Shown: piece by piece, positions 11,001-21,500 of the stretch
Position numbering within the stretch: position 1 is the stretch's first letter
Layout of the letters: the number at the start of each line of letters is the position of its first letter
Origin: Actinomortierella ambigua
Lineage: Eukaryota; Mortierellomycota; Mortierellomycetes; Mortierellales; Mortierellaceae
Length of the DNA: 27,392 nucleotides
Assembly (NCBI GenBank): GCA_016098155.1
Contig: JAAAJB010000487.1
Span: forward strand, 1 to 27,392
Direction of reading: 5' to 3'
Notes under the pieces: generated by a model
What the model saw: the letters and a program-made list of their open reading frames with translations, nothing else
What the model was told of the DNA's origin: nothing
The model's database searches: none
Position numbers and translations under genes: made by a program

Positions 11001-11121
11001 GTTGACTTAAGCGTGACGCCGTGTTTGGGTCGTGCTGTGTCACGGGTAGTGGTTGCGGGGTCAGGAAAATAGACGTGCCGGACGACTGGTACGATGAATA
11101 GTTGTTTTTGGGCCAGCCCAT
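8012..11121 (-). CDS. MULE-transposase-derived SWIM zinc-finger protein (814 aa), catalytic triad degenerate
   Basis: Six exons on the minus strand: 11121-10957, 10813-10550, 10441-10281, 10152-9966, 9824-9615, 9469-8012. All introns are GT-AG, 108-145 nt, and the frame stays open throughout. Residues about 144-345 follow the MULE transposase pattern: IDAV with D155, then TLYTLLVTEHTMG, FMTAC at 218-222, EVLFAASRVEEVW, and MDSWH at 340-344. The SWIM finger is C533-x-C535-x11-C547-x-H549, a fold that binds DNA or protein. Then come Ser tracts, a C617/C622/C625 cluster, Thr-Thr-Pro repeats (about 643-668), a Lys/Glu coil (about 676-707) and a conserved-looking tail ending APRL. Family members are transposases; here the expected second Asp is Ala221 and the expected Glu is Asp341, so DNA-cleaving activity is unlikely. 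The start ATG at 11121 has a good context (AACGATGG). A nuclear DNA-binding host role is inferred. No terminal inverted repeats were seen. Confidence 0.82.
9571..9586. repeat. (ATGG) tetranucleotide repeat inside a MULE/SWIM intron
   Basis: Four ATGG units in the 145-nt intron between the fifth and sixth coding exons. The same ATGG/CCAT unit recurs near 105-125, 5612-5657 and 15552, so it is a recurring simple repeat of this genome. Confidence 0.85.
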
Positions 11122-11393
11122 CGTTGCCTTTTGTCGCTGATGGTGGCTGTCAACGTGTGAATGGGTACGGGATGTGTGTGAATGTGTGGATTTGTGGATT
11201 AATGTGTGATTTTGGCAACAAGGAATGACGTTCAAAGGTAGGGGGTGGAAAGTGGCACCGTGGTTTTTCTGACCTTTTTCACACCTTGCAAAGCCCCCCT
11301 TGGTCACCCATCCATGAGGACCATGACTTTTTTTTTTGTTTGTTTTATTGTACTTTTTTGGAACGCAAGTGATATTGCAGTCTATGTTGTACT
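11122..11393 (-). promoter_or_regulatory. Short promoter interval of the MULE/SWIM gene
   Basis: Only 272 bp separate the start of the MULE/SWIM gene from the stop codon of the upstream minus-strand gene, so this interval must hold the promoter/leader of one and the 3' end of the other. It contains CACA/GTGT-rich runs (about 11155-11210) and a T-rich stretch near 11331-11360. No specific transcription-factor site can be defended. Confidence 0.45.
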
Positions 11394-14300
11394 TCATTCG
11401 TTCTTCTTTGAGGCTACCACAGCAGGCAGCAATGGGGTATCGTGAAGCAGATCGACCTCCGATACTGTCGTCGTAGTCGTTGCCGTTGTATTGTTGTTAG
11501 TGGTGGATGTTGTGGTAGTTGTCGTCTCCAGCATCTTGAGCAGATCCGGTTCCGCTTCGAGGCCCATATCCCAGTGGTGCGCCTCTTCATCCTCTTCGCC
11601 ATCGGCCGTCACCACCAACAGTGACGACGAAGATGCCATCGGCGATAAGGTCTTGGACGGCTCTGGCGAATCATGGATGCCCAATAAATCTACCGACTTT
11701 GAGCTATCGTCTTCTTCATGCTCAGAGCTCATGCGTCGTCGCCCTCCTGCTCCGCCTACGGTCGTCTTGCGCTGGCTCCGCAGGGAGCTCGATGACCGAC
11801 GTGAAGTTGGTGAAGGTGATCCACTACTACTGCTGCTGCCTTGACGTCTCAACGCTGCTCGCTCCATCGCGCGTGCTCGACGCTGCTGTTCACGAGCCTT
11901 TAATGCCGCTTCTGGCAACTGGTCGTGATGATCATCGTCGCCTAGTTGTTCCTTTCGCAGTTGCCGACTCAAGGCTGCTTCCTCTTCTTCATCCAACAGC
12001 TGCAAGCGCTGATGGTGGTAATAAATCTCGTCCTGGCTTGGCAATGGCAGAACATCGGCTGCCGTCTGCGCTAAGCCATTCACCATATCCATCGTTCGCT
12101 GGCGCGAGTGTTGAAATCTAGAAGAAGGGAAAAAAGGGGGTCAGTATCGGGCCATTTCCCTGAGAGGAGAAGAAAGAAAGAGAAAGAAGGAGAGAAAGAA
12201 AAGGGCTTACCGGTCCGACTCGGCGACATCATTGACCACTGTGCGAATACCGCCAATCAACGACCCGAATCCCTTGAACAGCGCTCGGCCAGTGTTCACC
12301 AACACTTCCTCGGCCTCCACTGGGATAAACAGCCCGCTTGATTCGCGCTTCGGTCTCTGACGTTCTCGCGTATCACGCAGAGCATTGCCTCCCGACGTAC
12401 TGCTCGGCGACGTCGACAACATGGAGCCACTCCCAATACTGCTGGTATGCGAATGGCCTGGCTCAAACGATGTCGGCACATCTCCTCCAGCACATGACGA
12501 CGACGACAGCGCCGAACTCACCGTCGACTGCGATGAGACCGAGGTTCGGTCTCCGACCTTGCGGGGATGTTGTGCGAGTTGCTGATGAGCGTGATGATGA
12601 TGATGATGATGATGATGGCCATTGATGCCACTGTCCTTGGAAGGCTGTGTCGGTCCATGAAGTCCACTGAACCCACTCAGATACGTCGGCAATGGACTGG
12701 TCGGTCGACTAGCATTTGACGCCAAAGAGCCACCTTCCACACCCCCGACACCGCGTCCAATGCTGCTGGTGCTGCTGCGAGCGCTGGCAAGACCACTGTT
12801 CTGAGCATTTCCATTGCTCTGTGTCTGACCGGCGGATGCTGCTGCCGATGTCGGTGTCATCGTTGTTGGTGAAGCTGTTGCCAAAGTCGGGGTATACGGA
12901 CTCACATGGTGAATGCTGAGGCCACTGCTTGCGCCACTCAACTGGCTGACACTGCCAACGACGGTGCCCCAGATGGCGGCGGTAGAGAGGCGATTCGGGA
13001 CAAGGGACGACGCACCACCACCGTTTTCCATTTGGAGGGAAGCATTGGCCTCGGCCTGTTGTCGGGTCCTTTCCTCGAGCATCCTCTTGGACCACTGGTC
13101 CTTGAGCTGCGACAACTCTTGCAGGTTGGTCTCGAGATCCTCCCGTAGTTGCTGGATGCGCGCCTCCTTTTGCGCAATCACAGAGAGCAGCTCTTCACTC
13201 GCTGCTCCATTCCCAAACTCACTCTTGGTCGGTGACTGGATCATCGCCAGGTTACTGCTCAGCGCGTGGATATTGCGATTCTCGATCAGAGCCACAGAGT
13301 TCTAGTCCCATTTCGAAGAATATGACAGAAAAACGTGAAAGGATGAGTTGATAGGAAAAAAAAAACGAGCGCTCAAACTTCTGGGCCCCCTTCGTTCTCA
13401 TACACCCCTCCTCTCCTTCCGCCTCCCCAGGTATTGAATCTAGGTCATCCTTGCTGCATGACCATGAGCTGGGTACATGCAACACCATGCAGCAGCAATG
13501 GTGAGGGTACTGCTTTTTTTTGTTCCCTCCTTTTGGTGTTCAGCCCCACGAGATCCCCCTTTTCCCCTCCTGAGGGCATTTTGTGTTTCCATGCAAAAAG
13601 GAGACAGAGAGGGAGAAAGAGGAGAGAGAGACCCCCTTCAGAAGAGGGGTGCAAAAGGGTTGAACTACATAATACAGGGATCAATGAGCAAAAAAAAAAA
13701 AAAAAAAAGGAAAAAAGTTAAAAAAAAAAAAAAAAAAAGAAAAGCAAAAGGGAATCGCCGCAAACCCATTGAAGTACACTAAAAGCGAGACGACGCACCA
13801 CACAAGAACAAGAAAAAGAAGGGGAAAAAAAGAGCAAACATGACAAAGGACATTCACTTACGCGGTTGCTACGAAGCCGGCCATTGGTACTCGTGGGCAC
13901 CTTCTCGCGCTCGCTATTCAGCGACGAGAACGAAGAGATGGATGTCGGCGTACCTGGCACCAGCTCCTCCGAGCCTTCATCGGCCAGGCCCACCGACGAC
14001 GAAATCGATGTTGACGCACTATGTTGGCCATGCAGCGACTGCTGCTGTCGGTTCAGCATCCGATGAGGCCGCTGGGCCGTCTGTGGCGATGGCGATGGCG
14101 ATGGTAGTTGACTCTGCTGCTGCTGTTGTTGCTGCTGTCCCTGCAGCTGTGAAACCAGAGAGAGGCTACTGCCGATCGAGTCACGGTCAGCCTTGCGCCG
14201 GCTTTTGAGTGTCAGCGAGGCATGCCGGCTAAGCGATGCCGAGGGTAAACCTGCTGCTGCTGGAGAAGGATCTCCTACGAGAGGCGACGATGACCCCTGC

Positions 14301-14842
14301 TGTTGTTTCATACTGGCCGCGCGGACTATCGAAGCACGCTTCGGCGATGACGGCAGCTGTTGTTGGGAGGTGGAACCTGACGGTTCAGAAGCAGCGGTGC
14401 TAATGTCGAGTGAGGCGGCCTCTGCGGCGGCGGCGGCAGCGGAGGAGGAGGACCCTGTCGCGTCAAGGTCAGGGTCCTGTTCTAATGGCACTTGCGCTGC
14501 TGCTCCCTCTTCACCGTTGGGGCAAATGTTGCTGTTGCTGTTAGTGGACTGTACAGGACTTGGCGTCTTGTCCAGAGACTTGTGTCGTAAATGGCCACTG
14601 CTCACGATAGAGGAAGGGGAAGGGGGGGCGGCAGCGGCAGCGTCGTCGTCAGAGGGTTGGAGAATTCTTGCTGAATTGGATCGACTCGGCGAAGATGGTT
14701 TTGCCGGCGGTGTGTAGGCATGGCTCTTAGTGCCGATCGTGTATGAGGCTCGCATGGAGGAAGGTGTGGTGGGCAGCGATGCCGAGGGCAGAGGCGAAGC
14801 TGGTTCATCAGTGGTCATGGCGGATCCCTCGTCTGGCCACAT
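11394..14842 (-). CDS. DUF4048-like coiled-coil protein, Ser/Gln/His-rich (931 aa)
   Basis: Three exons on the minus strand: 14842-13862, 13301-12211 and 12117-11394. Introns are 560 and 93 nt with GTAAGT and GTAAGC donors, and all phases agree. The N-terminal 320 residues are low-complexity Ser/Pro/Ala/Gln. Splicing gives RLRSNR-NSVALIENRN, followed by a coiled coil (about 363-409: EELLSVIAQKEARIQQLRED and on). This resembles the Ala-x-x-Glu-Arg-Arg coil of fungal DUF4048 proteins. After a His tract, residues about 650-691 form a predicted amphipathic segment (EEVLVNTGRALFKGFGSLIG), which also fits the C-terminal block of that family from memory. The tail has a charged Arg/Glu helix and three DLL motifs. 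Function unknown; a cytoplasmic scaffold or trafficking role is a guess. A second ATG at 14818 (GCCATGAC) has a better context and may be the true start. Confidence 0.76.
13302..13861 (-). other. Long (560 nt) first intron of the DUF4048-like gene
   Basis: Donor CGC/GTAAGTG at 13861 and acceptor GGGACTAG ending at 13302 join residues R327 and N328 in phase 0. It is four to five times longer than other complete introns here. It carries two A19 tracts (13690-13708 and 13720-13738), GAGA-rich DNA near 13600-13630, and a weak tRNA-like stretch that I rejected. Confidence 0.75.
13690..13738. repeat. Paired A19 tracts
   Basis: Two runs of 19 A, separated by GG-A6-GTT, inside the long intron of the DUF4048-like gene. 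On the transcribed strand they read as U-rich/T-rich tracts upstream of the acceptor. Confidence 0.95.
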
Positions 14843-15600
14843 GTGGTTTCACCAATGGTGCGCAAGGTGTATGTGTATGTATATGTGCGTGAGTGGTGTT
14901 GTGGGTGTTGGCGAGATGATGAGGTTACAAGTTTTCTGAGACGAAAAAAAAAGGGCTGCAGAAAGGGTGGTGGTGGGGGACACAGAAGAGAACAGCACAG
15001 ATGAATGTCAATGAGAAAAGAGCAAAGAGATGGGTGTGAGAGTGAAGAGTTGAGAGACACAAAGCATGCCCAGCCCAATCCAATCCCACAGTAAGCAAGC
15101 TACATAAACCGCTTCGATGAGAGCTTTGAGGGCATAAAAAAGTTTTTGCCCAGCGGGTCCCTGTCCAACTTTCGGACGCTCAAAAACCATGCGATGACCT
15201 TCCCTCCCTCCCCCCTCAATGTTGTTTGTCAAACAACAGCTGCAACGCAGAGATACAGAGACTCGACTCACCTCGATCATACACGGTACATACAACAATA
15301 ATATCATCGTCAAAACCTATCGGGTTTCCCATTCTCACCACTGAGGGGAAAGGGGAGGGGAGGTGAGAGGAAGGCAAGAAACAGTAGTGAAGGCCTGCTC
15401 AGCTATAGCTGAATAACAGCAGTAGGCTAGTCCCAAACACACTCGTTGTAAACATTTTCACAAGGCTATCGAGAATTCTGGAATGACCATGGTGGAAATG
15501 ACGATTATCATTATGCTATGCTATGCTATGCTATATGGTCGATGAAAAAGGATGGATGGGGGGGAGGAGGAGGGAGAGAGTACAGGGGCTAACAAAGCTA
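14843..15600 (-). promoter_or_regulatory. Upstream region of the DUF4048-like gene and 3' end of the bHLH gene
   Basis: A 758-bp spacer between two genes in the same (minus) orientation. Near 14846-14856 the minus strand reads CCATTGGTG just before the start codon. A TATGC pentamer repeat (15512-15534) lies within 90 bp of the bHLH stop codon and so is probably in its 3' UTR. GT-rich DNA at 14868-14910 precedes the start. No gene or RNA was found. Confidence 0.55.
15512..15534. repeat. (TATGC)4 pentanucleotide repeat
   Basis: Four tandem TATGC units followed by TATA, about 70-90 bp beyond the bHLH gene's stop codon. In the minus-strand transcript it would read as GCAUA repeats in the 3' UTR. 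Confidence 0.93.
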
Positions 15601-18506
15601 TCACTCGGGACGTGGCATAAGAGGTGGTAGCATAGTTGCTGGGCCACCTGATGTCGCATTGCCGTGCGTTGCAGGAGGTGTTGATACCGTGAGCGAAGCC
15701 AAACTGGGCAACGGGCCGCCAGGCGAGCCACTGCCGCTATTACCATTGCTGCTGTTGCTATGGTTGCTACCGTTATTCATTGACCCCGATCGCGGGTGTG
15801 CATATGGATGATGGTGATGGTGGTGAGCATGATGTACAGGATGTGTGGAAATATGGGCATGGCCGTGGCCATGATGATGACTTGGACCGTTGTACCCGTT
15901 TGAAGGTGTTGGTGGCGAGGGGGGTGCAGAACGAATCTGTTGTTGCTGCTGCTGCTGCGGGGGATGGTGAGGGGCATGATGAGGGTGATGCTGAGGCCCA
16001 TGGTGGGAGTGGGCATAGGTATGGATGGCGCTAGGCAGCTGCAGAGGAGCAGGGACCGGGAGGTGGGGATGCTGGCCTTGGTTTGGGCCATGGTTCGGAG
16101 ACGACATTGGTGATGCGTGGCGACTCGAAGGCACCGAGGCGTGGAATGATGGAAGCATCAGCCCTGCTGGGTGGTGGTGAAAACCACCGTGGCTCGGATT
16201 CACTGCCTGGCTGTGAGGGGCAGCCTGTTGAACAAGACCGTGGCCATGACCATGTCCATGGCTGTGAGCATGGCTGTGAGCGTGACCTTGACCGTGCGGT
16301 GGGTATGGCGCAACATACGGCGAGGTGGCTGCCGATGGCGTGGTAGAGGACGGATTCGAGGACGAGGACGATGAAGACGTTGGGCTGGATGCACGCGAGA
16401 TGACGGAGCTCTTACGCGATGGGGGCGCAAGGACTCCGCTGGTCGTCGAGCTGGTTAAGCTACATTGGCTGCTGGTCTTGTGGTGTCTGGCTGGCAATCC
16501 CTTTGCAGCAGCGGCGGCAGCAGCGGCCACGGCAGCTGCTGCAGCTGCTGCCGATTGCTGATGGCCTGCTGGTGGCAGGGCAGGCAGAGCGCTCAGCTGT
16601 GGGTGCTGTTGCTGCTGTTGCTGTGAGAAATGGTGATGTGCACCGTGAGCGGTACCATGGGTGCCCTGAGGGCCAAGCGGTGGCGACGGGCATGGACTAG
16701 CCAAGGGCGATGGCCCCAGACGAATGGCGTCGCTGAACGGCCGCAGACCATTAGGGCTAGGTTGGGGCATGAGCCTTGGCCGAGGACTGGATGTGGGCGA
16801 AGGACCTGTTTGTCTAGGTAAGATTGGCTGCAAATGGCCCGAAGTAGTTGGGGCATGCTGCGTTCCGTGACCAATGGAAGGGCCCGGGCCAGAGGCAGGA
16901 GTATGACCAGCAGTGGGAGCAGGCGCAATGGCAGGAGCAGTCTGAGGTAAGATGTGTCGCTTTGAAGGGTGCGCACTGGTAGGACTGCTGTTGGCAGTCG
17001 CCGGTGCTGTCGCGACTGTTCCTGGATGAGGTGCAGCAGAGGGAACAGTGCCCACGCTTTCGAGTGGCGGAGGGTATGGGCGCACGCCATGCACACCATG
17101 GGGTCCTGGGGCAGGCGGTCCTGCAGGACCAACGGCAGAGCCTGGAGGACCCGATCGTCGAGGTTGGGCCCCATGGTAGAAGAAGCGTAGCGCCGCATTC
17201 TCGGACCGCAGCTGGTGGTTCTCGGCCTGAAGAACCTGGATAAGCAGTTTACCATAAGAATAAGACGGTAGAGATGTCAGTATGCGCCATGGTTCGCCAC
17301 GTCTTTGACGCCATCTAACCCGCTCTCCTCTAAAATGACCAGTCGCGCGCCTGCCATGCGTAATACCTTCATGTGCTCGAGAGCCAAACGGAGGATCGTT
17401 CCCTTGTTGAGCTTGGCTGTACTTGAACAGTGGGGGAGGATCTCTGCCATCTGCAAGATGGTCGAGTTGAGAGTGTCACGGCGTCTTCGCTCCACATGGT
17501 TGTGATTCTCTCGTCGTCGTCGCAGCATTTCCAGCGCTGTCTTACTATCAAGACTGTTGCGATTGAGAATGTTGAGGCCATTGATCTTGTACGCCGACGA
17601 CCGCGTCTTGGTCCCTGGAGCCGTGCTCGGCTTATCAGCGGTCGCTGAGGCAGCATTCGAGGAAGAAGTCAGCGTGGTGGCTCCTGAGGATGAGGTATCG
17701 ATGCCCTCCGTCTTCAAGGCACGTCCTGGGGTGAGGGGGCGAAAGATGGAGGTTGTTGGTTGGGGGCTTGTTGGCCGAGAGGGTAGCAGTGGTCGCAATG
17801 CTGGCTTGGGTCGAATGTTGACTGGTGTCGAGGACATCGAGTGTGTGACAGGTGCGTTTGTGGCAGGTGGTGTCGAGGAAGCTGATGAAGTTGCTGTGGT
17901 AGGAATGGATGCGGGAGAGGGTAGAGAGGCATGAGGACGGGAGAGGTTGGCTCTTGCTGGAGTCGACGAGGCATCGGCCATCACAAGGTCGTCTTCATCA
18001 CGGTCTCGAAGGACGACGCCATCCATGCTCACATCATCAGCACCGTCGTCTTCAGAGTTGTAGGCACTGTTGTAGGCAGTAGCATAGGCACTCTGTGCGA
18101 CCTCATCGTCGTGATCAAAGTCGTCCTCGTCGTCATCGTCATCAAACATGGTAGAGTGTTGAGAGCGGTGCTGGTGTGCAGCTAGCCCGTCCAGGTGTGG
18201 CGCAAGCGTGGCATAGGATGGCGAATGAAAGTGTGCACGAGTGGGGTGCAGATGTGGGCGATCCGATAACGATGGCTCTTGCTTGACGGGGAGTAGATGT
18301 TGCTGTGACTCTGAAGGCGATGGCGGCCGACTGCTAAAGTGCTGTTGGGGATGATACTGTGCCGACTTTGATGGATGGTAGTATGGCTCTGCTGCAGCAG
18401 TGTCTTTGCTATGGGCAGGTACAGAAGACATCTTGGAGGGAGACGAAGGACAGGTCGAGGAGAATGGCGACGTAGGGAAGGGAGCTGTCGAGTTGGTGCT
18501 GGGCAT
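15601..18506 (-). CDS. bHLH-leucine-zipper transcription factor, MiT/TFE/USF-like (about 924 aa)
   Basis: Two exons on the minus strand: 18506-17367 and 17235-15601, with a 131-nt intron (AAG/GTATTA donor, TACTGAC branch-like site, TTATCCAG acceptor). The basic region ENHNHVERRRRD carries H335, E339 and R343, the class-B signature for CACGTG E-boxes. Helix 1, a loop and helix 2 (LNKGTILRLALEHMK) follow. Across the splice, VLQAENHQLRSENAALR adds Leu382, 389 and 396 with Asn386 and Asn393 between them: a leucine zipper in register with helix 2. The wording NHN-x-x-ERRRR and NKGTIL is closest to MiT/TFE proteins. Residues 121-178 are strongly acidic (possible activation domain). VKQE (74-77) and LKTE (264-267) fit sumoylation consensus. 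The second exon is Pro/His/Ser/Gln-rich with an Ala tract. The Met at 18431 (AAGATGTCT) has better context than 18506 and may be the real start. Confidence 0.88.
17236..17366 (-). other. Intron of the bHLH-zipper gene, open if retained
   Basis: Donor GTATTA follows the codon for K380; acceptor CAG ends at 17236. If unspliced, the frame stays open for 29 more codons and stops at the TGA inside the TACTGAC branch-like motif, giving a 409-residue protein with bHLH but no zipper. Length (131 nt) matches the other introns here. Weaker alternative donors (GTCATT, GTCAAA, GTGGCG) lie within it but break the zipper register. Confidence 0.8.
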
Positions 18507-21500
18507 TCAATACTTTTTTGGAGGTGTGGGTTGTGTTCAGGCGTGCGTTTGGTTTGCTTCCCTTTTCAGGAATCCTATTGGATTGCGGGCGGTCAAACGG
18601 AGTCTGGGAGACAAAGAAAAATGCAGCAGGCAGGAAACAGGCAACAAAAAACAAAGAGAAGAGATGCCCTGAAGGGGGGGGGGTGTACAGCACAGTACAA
18701 TACACAACACAAACAGCTGTTGTACTTGCAACAAACTGCAAACAAAACAATCGAGCCGTTGAGTATGTTTGGACGACCAAGCGCACTGATTGCTCTTTTG
18801 CAAGGCGGTGCTAGAGCGAGAGGGGAAACAAGGTTGTCCTGTTTGTTGATTGTTCGAGCACAAACTGTGCAAAGGGGCGGGAGAGGAGGAAGGGAGATGC
18901 TTCTGTGGGATCACAAAGACTGTGTGGACTGTTCTTGCCCAATGAGCTGAAGAGGAGGAAAAAAGGGAGGAAAGGATGGATCCTCTCTGGCAGACAAAAA
19001 AAGACAACGAAAGGCAAGGCGGCTTAGGAGTGTTGGTTGCTTAAGCTCCCTATCCTGTTAACCAAGGAGGTTTCTGGAGCCAGTCGGTAGGTTCGACAGA
19101 CAGACAGACAGTGGAGGTTGAAGCTAACTCTTCGTTGGCCCAGTGACAGGCGTCGTTGGTCTTGTTCGTGGCTTTGAAGGTGAAGAGGGGCAGTGCAAGC
19201 TCTTGGTTGGCCTTGTGAGGGGCATGCGCAAAGGGAGGGTGGGGTGATGTGGGGGGTTGAGCAGCTGTTTAGTTGAAGTCTGGCTTATGCCCGATGATGC
19301 TGTAGGAGGGAGGGGACCGCAACGGACGATGGCGGGGGAGGGGAGTGTGGTACACTGATATGTGGAGTAGAAAGGATAATATTGAGTTGGACACAGCAGA
19401 CAAATGGTTAAGCTACGAAGGAGAAGTAGGAAACGAAAGAGGTCAAGAAGAGATGGAGAGAGGGGGGAGGCAGCAATGGAGGAATGAGAGTCGAGTCAAA
19501 TGTGTCCAAGGTTGAAATGTTGATTCAGTTTGTTGCAACTAAAAAAACAGAGAGGAGAAGAAAAAAAAAAGGAAAGGGGGGAAAGGGGGAGTTGGAAGAG
19601 CAGGAACATGAACCGAAAAAGCAAGACACTCAGCCAAACGTGAGTGGCCAGTCTATCGATGGGAGAGGGTAGCAAACACCTCTCTCGTCATGTCCCAACG
19701 AGACGACACTCAGGACACACACTAGCAGCCTCTCATACTCCGCTACAAGAATAGCCCCTCCTTCTGCTCCTTTTTTTTTTCAGTTTCCTCTCGACTACAC
19801 ACTTCGAGGTGTAATTCTCGCACCTGCTGTTGATGCTCTCTGTGTCCTCTATCCCACCTTGTTTCCCAGCCCATGTGTGTAGTGCAGTTTATTGAATAGA
19901 GGATCCCTTCTTTAAAAGGGCGTACAGTCGGGGTACAATGCAGACACAATGGTCATCGTACGCTTTTCCCGCTCGGCCTATTATTGCTTTTTTTTTTTTT
20001 GTTGGCCCAATCGCAGACCACCATGGTCACCAGGCGGGGCATGGACTGGGGGAGATTTCAAAGCTGATAAAAAAAAAAGGGCATTCAGGCACAGACGTTG
20101 GCACAACGTGGGAGAGATTAGTCTATGCTTCCACACAGTTGTACAAATCAGCCCTCCCCCCACCCTCCTCCTCTTCCCCTCGTAATAGTTGTAGTAGTAT
20201 TAAGATGTCTTCCTGAGAGAGTGCCTCCACTTGCCAGTCCAGGCTGATCCGTGACCAGGAACAGGTTGCTGATGGAAGGGAGATTAGCGCGCAGATGAGC
20301 AGATGATAACTTTGGGGCAAATGATATTGTATGCCAACACTTTCACTCGGAGTAAGCTGACGCCATATGTCCTGTTCTGGTTCACAAGCAATACAAATTG
20401 TGCCCCCGCTCCCCCCTCCCCCCCTCTCTCCCCCCTCCCTTTACCCCTCTCTCCATCGTGATTTGATTGTCTTTGCACTCTAACCCCGTGCACGGGGATT
20501 CAACTTTCTCACGCACACTCCAGATCAAGCCCCGAATGCAACTCTTCTCCTTCTCACGGGTTCCTCATTTCTATTGTTGTCCTTTTTTCTCCAAGAAGAA
20601 TACCGTGGTAGTGTGCACAATAGTTTCTCGGCGAATGGATCCTTCCCTCTCCCTCCCTGCCACCTTCTAGAGGGGAGTGTGTGATAAGTGGTGCACCAGG
20701 TCACAGGACTACTGTACACACAGTGCCCAACCGTGGGAGGCGAACGAATAGTGTCATATCAGGATGCACACACATTGACCCTCGTGGGATTTGCATCCTT
20801 GCCCTCCATTATTACATTCTCCCACCTCTCTACCCCCCCCTCCTTCTGTCCTCCCTTACCCATCACAACCATTCAGATCTGCAGGTGAAGAAACGTGTGC
20901 CTCTCCCTCTGCTTTGACTACCTAGAAGCCTCAGTTGCCCTGACAGCCATGAAAAATAGGGCGATCTGAGACAGGCTATGGCTGGCCCTGAAAAAAAAGC
21001 AAGACAAGCGGTGTGATCAAGAAACAGCTCGTCGGCACTTTGAGAGCTCACGCCCATTGGCAGAGAGACGGAACGTCCAAAAACAATCAAAAAAAATCGC
21101 AGCCCTGAACCTGGATCGTCCAAATTTGCACACGCCTGCCGGTTGACCATTGCGTTGTTTCTTTGTTCCTGGAAAATGGTGCAGAATGAGGTGTACCGTG
21201 CTTGCATGGCACGGTTCGGTTTCTCCAGCTTCAACTCCTCGACTCACTGACGTTTGAAATTCGATACTCAGACAAGCAAACTGTATAAAAAGCTCTGCCT
21301 ATCATTCTAGCCCAGTCAGGTCAGACTCTTGCTGATATCAAGGCTCTCTGTCTGGCCTATTTCTCATCTGTCGTAGCCTACCCCATACTAGGGCATCCCC
21401 CCCCCTGCAATAATAGAAGAGTGAGCGAGAAAATAAACCAGCGAATTAGGAGTCCTCTTTTCCCTAACGTGGGAAAGATACCTCCCTCTACGTCAATGTG

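Noticed and set aside
13425..13485. tRNA-like A-box/B-box pair on the minus strand in the long intron of the DUF4048-like gene
   Set aside because: The boxes are too close (about 30 nt), the B-box is imperfect, and no anticodon arm or acceptor stem forms.
15601..17094. A separate gene starting at an internal Met at 17094 (497 codons)
   Set aside because: The frame is open back to the acceptor at 17235, where it supplies the leucine zipper missing from the upstream bHLH exon, so it is the second exon of that gene.
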